From Halomarina rubra (GTDB lineage Archaea > Halobacteriota > Halobacteria > Halobacteriales > Haloarculaceae): a stretch of 64,000 bases of DNA. Positions within the stretch are counted from its first letter, which is position 1, and each line of letters opens with the position of its first letter. The translations under genes were made by a program, and so were the position numbers. Shown here in pieces: positions 8,471-16,950 of the stretch. The notes beneath the pieces are model-generated. The model was given only the letters and a program-made list of their open reading frames with translations. It was not told where the DNA came from and searched no databases. The DNA lies in contig NZ_JALXFV010000002.1 in assembly GCF_023699475.1 (NCBI RefSeq), forward strand, positions 310,001 through 374,000. The letters run 5' to 3'.

Positions 8471-8496
8471 AACAGTTCTCATTTCTGCTTGAGACG

Positions 8497-8507
8497 TTTT
8501 GATAATT
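8497..8507 (+). promoter_or_regulatory. Candidate promoter of the pilus-like operon
   Basis: An AT-rich segment, TTTTGATAATT, lies about 40-50 bp before the ATG at 8547 in otherwise GC-rich DNA, consistent with an archaeal TATA element. A short T-rich leader (around 8519-8523) follows. Confidence 0.4.
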
Positions 8508-8546
8508 AGACGCAAACCTTTTTGTGGACTAAACATATCGCGAAAC

Positions 8547-10868
8547 ATGGCTATTAAGGACGTCCTACCGGGCACCGACGAGGACGCTCAGGAGGACTCG
8601 TCGGACGAGGCGTCCGTCCCCGGTGACGCCGCAGTTTCGGTTGGCGAGTACACCTGGGAGGACTACAAGCGCGAGTTCTACTTCGATGAGGAGGGCAACC
8701 CGCCGACTGACGACGAAGAGCGGGTCGTCCCGTTCGACAAGGAAGACGCCCTGGGGTTCGACCCCGAGGCGCTGGGCGGGATGCTCGCTCACGGTGAGTC
8801 GGCGGCGAACTTCATGCTGGACCACGAGGCCGAGCAGTCCGTCCAGGTCGCCGAGGAACTCGATGAGGACGAGTTCTTCTCGACCGTCGAGGGACACACC
8901 ACCGTCTCGAACCGCTACGACATGGAGAAGACGGTCCCCTTTGAGAAGAAGTCACACTTCGAGGAGGTCGACCGCTACTGGGTGAACAAACCCCACGCCT
9001 TCGTCGTCATCTTCCACTCCACGAAAGAGAACGAACAGAAGTACTACGTCGTCGAGCCGTACCTCACGGACATCGAGCGGGATCTGATGGAGTTCCTCTC
9101 GGGGAAGCTGAAGACCGCCATCAAGTACTCCGACGACGACGTCATCGTCCAGGGCAGCGACGAGTCGCGTGCCGACGTCATCGAACGCGAGACCCAGCGA
9201 CTGCTCGACCGGTACGACCTGTTCGACGGCGACATCACCGCCTTCGCGGCCGACGAACCACAGGTGGCCGACGACGGGTTCGTCGCCCAACTCAAGGAGC
9301 TGTTCGGGTTCGAGCAGGAACTGGTCGTCCACGACGGCGAACTCGACGGCATCGCGGCCCGCCCGGAGCCCGCCTTGCTCGAAGAAGATTCGCCGACGCT
9401 CACCGAGTACCAGGTCGAGAAGATACTGTACTACCTCCGTCGTGACTTCGTCGGCTTCGAGCGTATCGACCCCATCAAACACGACATCAACATCGAGGAC
9501 GTCTCGTGTGACGGCTACGAGTCACCCGTCTTCGTCTACCACTCCGACCACGAGCAGGTCATCTCGAACGTCTACCACGGCACGCAGGAACTCGACGACT
9601 TCGTCGTGAAGATGGCTCAGCGCTCGGGCAAGGGTATCTCGAAACGCCAGCCACAGGTCGACTGTACGCTTCCCGATGGCTCACGTGCCCAGCTCACGCT
9701 CGGCAAGGAGGTCTCGGACCACGGGACGAACTACACCATCCGACAGTTCAAGGACGTCCCGTTCACACCTATCGACCTCATCAACTGGAACACGTTCTCC
9801 CTGGAGGAGATGGCGTACCTCTGGCTCTGCATCGAGAACAACAAGAGCCTCATCTTCGCGGGCGGGACGGCATCTGGGAAGACCACCTCGCTCAACGCCG
9901 TGAGCTTGTTCATCCCCTCGAAGTCGAAGATCGTCTCCATCGAGGACACGCGTGAGGTCGAACTGCCCCAGCGAAACTGGATTGCTTCGGTGACGCGTCC
10001 CTCCTTTTCCGACGACGGGAAGGGCGACGTCGACGAGTTCGATCTGCTCGAAGCTGCACTGCGCCAACGCCCCGAGTACATCGTCATGGGTGAGATCCGT
10101 GGTGAGGAGGGTCGCACGCTGTTCCAGGTCATGTCGACCGGTCACACCACGCTGACGACGTTCCACGCCGACTCCGTTGGCGAGGTCATCAAGCGGTTCA
10201 CGACAGAACCGATCAACGTCTCGAAGACGATGTTCACAGCACTCGACCTGGTGAGCATCCAGACCTCCACCCGAGTGAACGGCAACAAGGTCCGCCGGAA
10301 CAAGTCGCTGACCGAAATCAACAGCTACGACCCGGAGAACGACGAGATCAACGTTCAGGACGTCTACCAGTGGCAGGCCGAGACCGACGAGTACCTCCGG
10401 ATGGGCGAGTCCAACACCATCGAGGAGATCAAGTTCGACCGCGGGTGGAACCAGGACAAGCTCGAAGAGGAGCTGTTCAAACGCAAACTCGTCCTCGCGT
10501 ACCTCATCGAGGCGCGGTTGAACACCTACACGCAGGTCGCGGCGACGCTCCAGGCGTTCATCAACGACCCCGACACCATCCTGCGGCTCATCGCCAACGG
10601 CGACCTTGAAGAGAGTCTGCTCGACCTGCAAGAGATGGAGTCGGTCAGCATCGACATCGACCCGGAGAAAGAGGAGATGGTCCCCCGGCCCGACCCGACG
10701 TTAGAGGTGCTCGGCGAGGCCGAAGAAATCCTCACGCAGGCGACTCCACTGCTCCGGGAGTACAGCGGCGAGGAGGTGACGGTCGACGAGTTCGCCGAGG
10801 CGCTGTCGGGGGTGGACGACGACGAGGAGGCGTTCGGCGGCTTCCGACCGAAAGGAGGCGATGAATGA
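8547..10868 (+). CDS. pilB: Type IV pilus assembly / type II secretion ATPase (PilB-FlaI family)
   Basis: A 773-aa secretion ATPase that would power assembly of pilin-like subunits from the cytoplasmic side. The first 270 residues are an acidic, archaea-specific region. The core has Walker A AGGTASGKTTS near residue 440, an Asp-box region IVSIEDTREVELPQ near 460, Walker B YIVMGEIRGEEG near 510 and the His box STGHTTLTTFHADS near 530. The start is taken at ATG 8547 (MAIKDVLPGTDEDAQED); an upstream extension of 16 residues is basic and unlike this family. It overlaps the membrane platform gene by 4 bp. The name pilB is a family name; haloarchaea carry several paralogues and which one this is cannot be stated. 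Confidence 0.92.
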   Translation: MAIKDVLPGTDEDAQEDSSDEASVPGDAAVSVGEYTWEDYKREFYFDEEGNPPTDDEERVVPFDKEDALGFDPEALGGMLAHGESAANFMLDHEAEQSVQVAEELDEDEFFSTVEGHTTVSNRYDMEKTVPFEKKSHFEEVDRYWVNKPHAFVVIFHSTKENEQKYYVVEPYLTDIERDLMEFLSGKLKTAIKYSDDDVIVQGSDESRADVIERETQRLLDRYDLFDGDITAFAADEPQVADDGFVAQLKELFGFEQELVVHDGELDGIAARPEPALLEEDSPTLTEYQVEKILYYLRRDFVGFERIDPIKHDINIEDVSCDGYESPVFVYHSDHEQVISNVYHGTQELDDFVVKMAQRSGKGISKRQPQVDCTLPDGSRAQLTLGKEVSDHGTNYTIRQFKDVPFTPIDLINWNTFSLEEMAYLWLCIENNKSLIFAGGTASGKTTSLNAVSLFIPSKSKIVSIEDTREVELPQRNWIASVTRPSFSDDGKGDVDEFDLLEAALRQRPEYIVMGEIRGEEGRTLFQVMSTGHTTLTTFHADSVGEVIKRFTTEPINVSKTMFTALDLVSIQTSTRVNGNKVRRNKSLTEINSYDPENDEINVQDVYQWQAETDEYLRMGESNTIEEIKFDRGWNQDKLEEELFKRKLVLAYLIEARLNTYTQVAATLQAFINDPDTILRLIANGDLEESLLDLQEMESVSIDIDPEKEEMVPRPDPTLEVLGEAEEILTQATPLLREYSGEEVTVDEFAEALSGVDDDEEAFGGFRPKGGDE

Positions 10869-12907
10869 GCACCGAGACGGCCGGTGGACAGGTTGGCTCG
10901 AACAGCCTCGGCGACGCGTTCTATCCGCTGTACAAGGCGCTGTTCGACGAGGAGGGTGACTTCACCGCCTCCATCGAGCGAAAACTCGCGCAGGCGCGGA
11001 TGGCCCAGACCGTCGAGATGTACCTCTCGCAGGCGCTCGCCGTCGGCGTCCTCGCTGGCGGGCTGCTCTGGCTGGTCGGGACGCTCGGCGTGTTCATGGT
11101 GTTTCAGCTGTTCGTCACCCAGACACCGACGCTGCTCGGCCTCCCGCTCGAAGGCCAGACGCTCGAACTCGTCAACGCGGTCAAGATACCAGCGCTCATC
11201 CTCGTCGGTGGCCTGGTGTTCGGTGCCATCGGCTTCGGGATGGGCTTCGGCTCGCTGCTCGCGGTGCCGTACTTCAAAGCCGGCGAACGGAAACGGAACA
11301 TCAACGTCCTGCTCTCCGACGCGACGTCGTTCATGTACGCGCTGTCGGTAGGTGGGTTGAACCAACTGGAGATCCTCGAGGCCATCGCGATGGCCGACGA
11401 CACCTACGGCGAGGTGTCGAAGGAGTTCCAGTCCATCATCCGCGAGACGCAGTACTTCGACACCGACTACCGCAACGCTGTCCGCAACCAGGCGCTCCAG
11501 ACGCCGAGTGACGAACTCAGCCAGTTCCTGACGGACATGCTTTCCATCATCGACTCGGGGGGGAACATGACGAACTTCCTCGAAGACCAGAAGGAAAAAC
11601 AGATGCGGACCTCCAAGCAAGAACAGGAGACCGTCCTGGAGACCCTCGAACTGTTCGGGGAGATGTTCATGACGCTGTCGCTGTTCCCGCTGCTGTTGCT
11701 GATCATCCTCGTTATCATGTCGATGATGGGCCAGTCCCAGACGGACATGCTCTACCTGACGGTCTACGGACTCATCCCGCTCATCGGCGGGGCGTTCCTC
11801 ATCCTCATCTCGACGGTCGTCCAGGACGAGGTCGGCGACGGCTACCTCCACGAGGAGGGGACCGCCGAGCGCACCTCCGACGGCCTGTTTAGCCTCGGCC
11901 TCGTCGAGCGCTACACGGGCGAGCACAGCGTCTTCGACCGTATCAAGAGCCGTGAGGGGACCTACGAGACCGGTCGGATGCTCAAGCGGCCCCACATCTT
12001 CTTCCGGGATCACCCCCTGACGGTGTTGTTCCTGACGATTCCGGCGTCGTTCGTCTTTCTCGCGTTTTCTGTACTCGGCGGGTTCGCCCCGCTATCACTC
12101 GCGGAGATGAAGGAGGCTCCCGTCCGCGGGACGTTCTTCTGGCTCTACCTCCCGCTGTACGTCAACGGCATCCCACTGGCCATCTTCCACGAGTGGAACG
12201 TCCAGCACCGACGCAGCATCACGGCGAAACTCTCGGAGAACCTCCGAAAGCTTTCGTCGGCCAACGAGACCGGGATGACGCTCTTGGAGTCTATCAAGTC
12301 GGTCTCGGACACCTCTACCGGCCGGCTCGCAGACGAACTGGACACCATCCACGCGAAGGTGAACTACGGGACGAGCCTGAAGAACGCCCTCTATGAGTTC
12401 AACAACAAGTACCACATCCCGCGGCTCGCACGGACGACGAAGCTCATCGCGAAGGCTCAGGAGGCGTCCAGTCAGATTACGGCCGTGCTGACAACGGCCG
12501 CACAGGCCTCGGAGAACCAGGACGATATCGCCCGGGACCGCAAGTCCCGAACGCGGATGCAGGTCGTCATCATCATCATGACGTTCCTGACGCTGCTCGC
12601 GGTCATGGCCATCCTCAAGGTGAAGTTCCTCGGTGTGATGGCTGACCTCGCCACACAATCCGGTGGTGGTGGCAGCGCTGGCTCCGAGGCCGTCTCCGGG
12701 TCGTCCGGTGGCCTTGGTGGTGGTGGTGGGTTCGCAGAGAATGTTGACGTCCCGCTGATGGACATGTTGTTCTTCCACGCGGTGACGTTCCAGGCTATCG
12801 TCTCGGGTGTCGTTGCGGGGTACATCCGCGACGTGAGCATCCTCGCCGGGGTGAAGTTCCTCGTCATTCTGCCGACGTTCGCCTTGGTGGTGTTCTTATT
12901 CATATGA
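10865..12907 (+). CDS. pilC: Type II/IV secretion membrane platform protein (PilC-TadC-like)
   Basis: A 680-aa polytopic membrane protein with two T2SSF-type modules, about residues 150-300 and 430-560, each followed by paired hydrophobic segments. Membrane segments are visible near 60-80, 110-130, 275-320, 395-425, 575-600, 640-660 and at the C-terminus. Cytoplasmic loops carry the GGLNQLEILEAIA- and ANETGMTLLESI-type helices characteristic of the family. A Gly/Ser-rich loop occurs near residue 605. Start ATG 10865 overlaps the ATPase stop by 4 bp. It would form the inner-membrane base on which the pilin-like proteins downstream assemble. Confidence 0.9.
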   Translation: MSTETAGGQVGSNSLGDAFYPLYKALFDEEGDFTASIERKLAQARMAQTVEMYLSQALAVGVLAGGLLWLVGTLGVFMVFQLFVTQTPTLLGLPLEGQTLELVNAVKIPALILVGGLVFGAIGFGMGFGSLLAVPYFKAGERKRNINVLLSDATSFMYALSVGGLNQLEILEAIAMADDTYGEVSKEFQSIIRETQYFDTDYRNAVRNQALQTPSDELSQFLTDMLSIIDSGGNMTNFLEDQKEKQMRTSKQEQETVLETLELFGEMFMTLSLFPLLLLIILVIMSMMGQSQTDMLYLTVYGLIPLIGGAFLILISTVVQDEVGDGYLHEEGTAERTSDGLFSLGLVERYTGEHSVFDRIKSREGTYETGRMLKRPHIFFRDHPLTVLFLTIPASFVFLAFSVLGGFAPLSLAEMKEAPVRGTFFWLYLPLYVNGIPLAIFHEWNVQHRRSITAKLSENLRKLSSANETGMTLLESIKSVSDTSTGRLADELDTIHAKVNYGTSLKNALYEFNNKYHIPRLARTTKLIAKAQEASSQITAVLTTAAQASENQDDIARDRKSRTRMQVVIIIMTFLTLLAVMAILKVKFLGVMADLATQSGGGGSAGSEAVSGSSGGLGGGGGFAENVDVPLMDMLFFHAVTFQAIVSGVVAGYIRDVSILAGVKFLVILPTFALVVFLFI

Positions 12908-13380
12908 ACCGGGACCGCGGGCAGACGACGCTCGATTTCGCTATCGGCGTGAGCGTGTTCCTCCTCGCCGTTGCGTTCGTTTTTTCGTTCATCCCTGGGA
13001 TGGTCCAACCGTTCGCGGACAGTGGGCAAGAAGATATGACCGTCTCAAATCGGTTAGCAGACCGTCTGGCGACTGATGTTCTGACGAGTGGTGAACCGTA
13101 TATCCTCGACAAATCGTGTACAATGTCATTTTTCGAGGAAGATGCTCCAGCGGACGTCCCGAACTACTGTGCGTTCGAGGGCGGTGGGGTTGAGGATGTA
13201 CTTGCCCTCGACTTACGAACGAATGTCCATGTCTCCTTGACTGGTGACCTCAACGACGACGGAACCGAGGAGTCATACACCGCTGGCGATTCGATTCCGG
13301 CCTCGGGTTCGACGACGACGGCAACCCGCCGTGTCACAGTGGATGGAACCCCTACGAAACTGGTGGTGAAGGTATGGTAG
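12904..13380 (+). CDS. Pilin-like membrane protein with class III signal (158 aa)
   Basis: The product begins MNRDRGQTTLDFAIGVSVFL, a prepilin-like leader: short basic head, RG followed by Q, an acidic residue at about +5, then a single hydrophobic helix of about 20 residues. The remaining ~120 residues are an extracytoplasmic domain with a Cys pair region (SCTMSF ... NYCAF). It overlaps the platform gene by 4 bp, placing it in the pilus operon. It corresponds to uncharacterised haloarchaeal family proteins found beside this ATPase/platform pair. Role as a minor pilin or pseudopilin is inferred from signal and context. Codon use is visibly less GC-rich than in the two genes upstream. Confidence 0.75.
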   Translation: MNRDRGQTTLDFAIGVSVFLLAVAFVFSFIPGMVQPFADSGQEDMTVSNRLADRLATDVLTSGEPYILDKSCTMSFFEEDAPADVPNYCAFEGGGVEDVLALDLRTNVHVSLTGDLNDDGTEESYTAGDSIPASGSTTTATRRVTVDGTPTKLVVKVW

Positions 13381-14033
13381 ACCGAGGACAGGCTCACACG
13401 CTCGAAGCGGTCATGGCGGGTGTCTTGCTGCTTGGAAGCCTCGTCTTCGCGTTGCAGGTGACTGCTGTGACACCGCTCTCTGCGAGTACGTCGAGCCAAC
13501 ACATCGAGAACCAGCAGGCAGCGACTGCAGAGGGGGTCCTCGCTGCGAGTCTCGACGACGGGTCACTGAAGCGTGGATTGTTGTACTGTAATCCCGGTGC
13601 CGAGGGTGTTCAAGAACCTCGGTTCTTGGAGTCCGGAAGTCGGCAGTTCTACACTGATGTCCCGGAGACCGACAAGGGACCGACCGGGTTCGGAAAGAAA
13701 CTCGAAGCGGCGTTCGGCTCGCAGTCAGTTGCGTACAACGTCGAACTCGTCTACGACGATGGGTCGGGGTTCGTCCGACGCAAGATGGTGTACCAAGGGA
13801 ATCCGAGTGACAACGCGGTCACCGTTGCTCGAACCGTCACGCTCCTCGATACGGACTCTTACAGCGAGAGCACAGACGGTGACGGGGAGTTAGAAGTCTC
13901 AGACAAAACACTCAGAGACATTGAAATAGATGCCTCCGACGCGGACCATGCGACCTGCTACGGGGAGACGGACACCACCGACAGTGGTGTCCACAAAGTG
14001 GTGAAAGTGGAGGTGACCGTATGGCGGCAGTGA
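13374..14033 (+). CDS. Pilin-like membrane protein with class III signal (219 aa)
   Basis: The N-terminus MVDRGQAHTLEAVMAGVLLL has the basic-Gly-Gln junction, an acidic Glu at about +6 and one hydrophobic helix, as in prepilin peptidase substrates. The rest is a soluble, Ser/Thr/Asp-rich extracytoplasmic domain with two Cys (near residues 71 and 202). ATG 13374 lies inside the end of the preceding gene (7-bp overlap), indicating translational coupling. No enzymatic motif is seen. I infer a minor pilin or pseudopilin of the adjacent machine; no characterised homologue is recognised. Confidence 0.72.
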   Translation: MVDRGQAHTLEAVMAGVLLLGSLVFALQVTAVTPLSASTSSQHIENQQAATAEGVLAASLDDGSLKRGLLYCNPGAEGVQEPRFLESGSRQFYTDVPETDKGPTGFGKKLEAAFGSQSVAYNVELVYDDGSGFVRRKMVYQGNPSDNAVTVARTVTLLDTDSYSESTDGDGELEVSDKTLRDIEIDASDADHATCYGETDTTDSGVHKVVKVEVTVWRQ

Positions 14034-14932
14034 GAGAGCGAGGCCAACTCATCTTAGTCGGTGGGTTATCTCTCGCAGTCGTACTTGTCGCAATCGCGTT
14101 AGTAATGAACGCCGCGATTTACACCGAGAGTCTGGCGAGTCGTGATGACGCCGGAGAACTGGGTAAACCCGCCTCGATAGAGTCGGATTTGTCGGCGGCA
14201 GTCGAATCGATGATGCTGAATGACTTCTCGGAGTCGGAGATATCCGATGGTGTAGGTGAGTTCAGTTCTTCGTCCGCGTACTTCGCTGCGCAGGACGGTG
14301 CGATAACCTCGGCCAGTGTTCAGTCGACAAATGCAGGTACTTTGGTCACCGATTCGAGTGGGTCCTTCGTGAGTGCCGACGGCGACGCCTCGTGGACGGT
14401 CGTTGACTCGAAGCCTGTTCGGTCCTTCGAGATGACGGTCAACGAGGATAGCCTCGGGAGTGCCTTCGAAATGGAGGTCACGAGCCCGGGGGGTGACCCG
14501 TGGACGATTGACTTCTCCGCGAGCGGCGATACGCTCACGATGACATTCGACGACACGGAGACGACCGTCACGTGTTCCACGACACCCGACAGTGAGGAGG
14601 ATGCAAAGATATCGTTCTCCAGTGGACGGCTGGGCGGTTCACAGTGTGTGCCAATGAAACGCCTGTTCTCTGGTGAGTCCGTGTATAAGATTCGATTCGT
14701 TGGAGGTGACGCGGCGGCGGGGACGTACTCGCTCGTCGTCGACGAGGATGTGACCACGATGGAAGACTACGACGACGATGGCGACGATACCGAGACTGAT
14801 TATGGGTCCGATTCGGGCGACCCGACGGTGGCCGAGGAGCTGTACTCGGTAGAGCTCTTGCTTGAGTACGACTCTCCTGAAATCCAGTACGAGACGACGG
14901 TTGTGGTAGCACCAGGTGAGAACGATGACTGA
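14021..14932 (+). CDS. Pilin-like membrane protein with class III signal (303 aa)
   Basis: The third of the series. MAAVRERGQLILVGGLSLAV shows the RG-Q junction directly before the hydrophobic helix, but lacks the acidic residue at +5. The long extracytoplasmic part is Ser/Asp-rich and contains a beta-rich Cys-bearing region (TTVTCSTTPD, SQCVPMKRLF), then a highly acidic run near residues 245-270. ATG 14021 overlaps the previous gene by 13 bp; an alternative GTG at 14030 would give the 4-bp overlap seen elsewhere in the operon. Function unknown; membership in the pilus-like operon is the main clue. Confidence 0.72.
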   Translation: MAAVRERGQLILVGGLSLAVVLVAIALVMNAAIYTESLASRDDAGELGKPASIESDLSAAVESMMLNDFSESEISDGVGEFSSSSAYFAAQDGAITSASVQSTNAGTLVTDSSGSFVSADGDASWTVVDSKPVRSFEMTVNEDSLGSAFEMEVTSPGGDPWTIDFSASGDTLTMTFDDTETTVTCSTTPDSEEDAKISFSSGRLGGSQCVPMKRLFSGESVYKIRFVGGDAAAGTYSLVVDEDVTTMEDYDDDGDDTETDYGSDSGDPTVAEELYSVELLLEYDSPEIQYETTVVVAPGENDD

Positions 14933-15386
14933 CGAACGTGCCGTTTCGACGACCGTCGGCTTCGTGACGACACTCGGTGTCGCGAGTATCCTCATCTCGG
15001 GGCTGCTGATTGCAGGAGGTGGGTTCGTTGACGATCAGCGTGAGCGAACAATTCGGTCCGAAATGCAGGTTATCGGCCAGCAGGTCGCCTCGGACATCGA
15101 TGCAACTGACCGACTCGTGCAAACGGGTGAGAGCGTCTCCGAACTGCGGGTAACGCATCAACTCCCTGACCGCGTCACAGGCGCACAGTACTCCATAGAA
15201 GTGGATAACTCTGGTTCACAGACGAGGTTGAAGCTATCAAGTGACGACCCCGACGTCACTGTCTGGGTGCAGTTCGACGCGCAGACGGAGGTTGTCGGTG
15301 AGCGGTTCACTGGCGGCGACCTCGTAATTCGATACGCCGACGCCGATCTTGACGGTGATTTGGAACTGGAGGTGACGGGACGATGA
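14925..15386 (+). CDS. Pilin-like membrane protein (153 aa)
   Basis: It starts MTDERAVSTTVGFVTTLGVA, resembling haloarchaeal pilin leaders of the RAVS-type: basic residue, Ala, then VS and a hydrophobic helix. About 120 residues of beta-type extracytoplasmic sequence follow, including the VEVDNSG-like segment near residue 90. The ATG at 14925 is preferred over the in-frame GTG at 14916 because it gives a short leader and overlaps the previous stop by 8 bp. It is the smallest of the set. A minor pilin role is inferred. Confidence 0.72.
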   Translation: MTDERAVSTTVGFVTTLGVASILISGLLIAGGGFVDDQRERTIRSEMQVIGQQVASDIDATDRLVQTGESVSELRVTHQLPDRVTGAQYSIEVDNSGSQTRLKLSSDDPDVTVWVQFDAQTEVVGERFTGGDLVIRYADADLDGDLELEVTGR

Positions 15387-16189
15387 CCCGCAGCCGTGGG
15401 GTCAGCGAAGTCGTCGGGTTCATCCTCGTGTTCTCACTCGTCACTACGACGGTTGGGGTTGTGTACGTCGCCGGATTCGACGGACTCACCAACGCACGTG
15501 ACGCCGAGCGAATCAATAACGTCGAACGGGCGTTCGACGTGATGGCCCACAACATCGAGGACATCGACCGAGACGGTGCCCCTGGTCGATCCACGGAGAT
15601 TAAGCTCGCCGATGGGCAGATATCGTTCAGTGAAGAGACGACCGTCAAGTGGTGTTGGGATAACGACCCAGATACAGACTACGACAATCTCTGTGACCCA
15701 GCAGACACGACGACGATGCACTCTGAGACGCTTCAACCGGTCATATTCGAAGCAGAAGGCACACAACTCGTCTACGAGAACGGCGCCGTTATTAGAGAGC
15801 AGCGTGGTGGTGCGATACTCGTTCGCGAGCCACGGATGTTGTTCCGTGATTCGACCGAGAGATCGGTTATCATCCCCACTATCGACCTCAATGCGCAGGG
15901 CAAGTCGAACGTCGCAGGGGATACGACGATGCTCGTCCGGACCCAACTACAGGCAGGACAGGGCGCTCGCAAGTGGCTCGACCCATCACCAGTGACTAGC
16001 GAGCGGAAGATTCGCTACACGATTCAGACGACCCCGAATCGAGCAGGCGCATGGGAACGATATCTCGAAAATAGAATATCATGGGAATCCAACGCCTGTG
16101 AGATCGTTGGCTCAGGTAACGTCAAGTGTGATTTTACTGCGGATCAGATGCTGTTTCGTGTCGTGCGCATCGATGTAACGTTCGCCTGA
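15383..16189 (+). CDS. Pilin-like membrane protein (268 aa)
   Basis: Last gene of the operon, overlapping the previous stop by 4 bp. MTRSRGVSEVVGFILVFSLV carries an SRG-V junction, Glu three residues on, and a hydrophobic helix, as in archaeal pilins. The ~240-residue outer domain includes a motif-like stretch, IDLNAQGKSNVAGDT, and Cys pairs near residues 92, 102 and 245-255. It resembles in layout, on a smaller scale, the large protein encoded on the opposite strand at 16951-18462 (same SRG leader, same position of hydrophobic helix). Function unknown beyond the pilus-like context. Confidence 0.72.
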   Translation: MTRSRGVSEVVGFILVFSLVTTTVGVVYVAGFDGLTNARDAERINNVERAFDVMAHNIEDIDRDGAPGRSTEIKLADGQISFSEETTVKWCWDNDPDTDYDNLCDPADTTTMHSETLQPVIFEAEGTQLVYENGAVIREQRGGAILVREPRMLFRDSTERSVIIPTIDLNAQGKSNVAGDTTMLVRTQLQAGQGARKWLDPSPVTSERKIRYTIQTTPNRAGAWERYLENRISWESNACEIVGSGNVKCDFTADQMLFRVVRIDVTFA

Positions 16190-16950
16190 ATCCATTCATG
16201 GCAACACACTTTTGTTTCCGTCTAAACTGCTTAGTCTCGAACCGAGCGACTGCCACAGAAGTCCGTCGTCTGCCAGACGGACTGAGTGCAGATTACCGGC
16301 GGCTCTCGACGAAACGCGTTCAGTAGCGCCCCGTCGTCGTCTCGATGGCTGGTTCCGTCGGTTCCGTCGGCGCACGTCGTGGTCAATGAGTCGACGGAGA
16401 GTGAACCGCTTCACAATCAAGGTGTCATTGGGGGGGGGGTTCGTTCTACGTCGATATCGTCGAGTGATCCTCGTAGATTCGGGTCACACAACATTGCGTG
16501 ACTCGCAGCCATCGCTTCGACCGTGTCTTCTATCGGAAATGTCCACGGAATAGAACGTCGATACATTTCCGGAGAACTCCAGCAATCGTTTGGCCTTCGA
16601 GTTTCTATTGAATGGATTTTCGTAGTAGTACGCATCCCTACAATCGCTCGTGTCCCATGCTGTCGGTAGCGGGATGTCACGCGAGGACGTGAAAAAGGTA
16701 CTCGAAGCCCTCATGCCCAGATATCCAAGTCATTCCTCGTGGTCAGTGGCTCTCCTCAATTCGAACCAGAGGAGTGGACACGCCGTACGGTTCGACTCTC
16801 GTAGACGCTGATACAGGAGTGTGGTTAACTCGCTTTGGTCCTTTGACCAACGTCGTTGTCCGTCACTCGTACTCTATTCGTGGAACAAACGAATCGTCCG
16901 GACGGACGGCAGCGAGAATCTTAGACGAGGGGTACCACGACCACTAGCGG
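16190..16950. other. Gene-free segment between convergent genes, with a G10 tract and decayed coding traces
   Basis: 761 bp between the convergent stops of the pilus operon and the large pilin-like gene. A run of ten G occupies 16430-16439. A minus-strand open stretch (16484-16714) and an overlapping one in another frame (16417-16680) join into one plausible protein-like reading only with a frameshift near 16540. The low GC and absence of a start signal suggest a dead gene fragment. No RNA gene is recognised. Confidence 0.5.
16417..16714 (-). pseudogene. Possible frameshifted gene remnant
   Basis: Reading the minus strand, one frame gives a segment ending FSGNVSTFYSVD, and a second frame continues from the same point with FPIEDTVEAMAASHAMLC and then a short acidic tail. 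Each half looks more like protein than the alternative frames do, so a single indel near 16540 is suspected. No family is recognised, and the C-tract on this strand (complement of 16430-16439) ends it. This is a weak call. Confidence 0.25.

Noticed and set aside
8499-8546. 16-residue upstream extension of the pilus ATPase
   Set aside because: It is basic and Cys/Asn-containing, unlike the acidic N-terminus of the family, and overlaps the presumed promoter.
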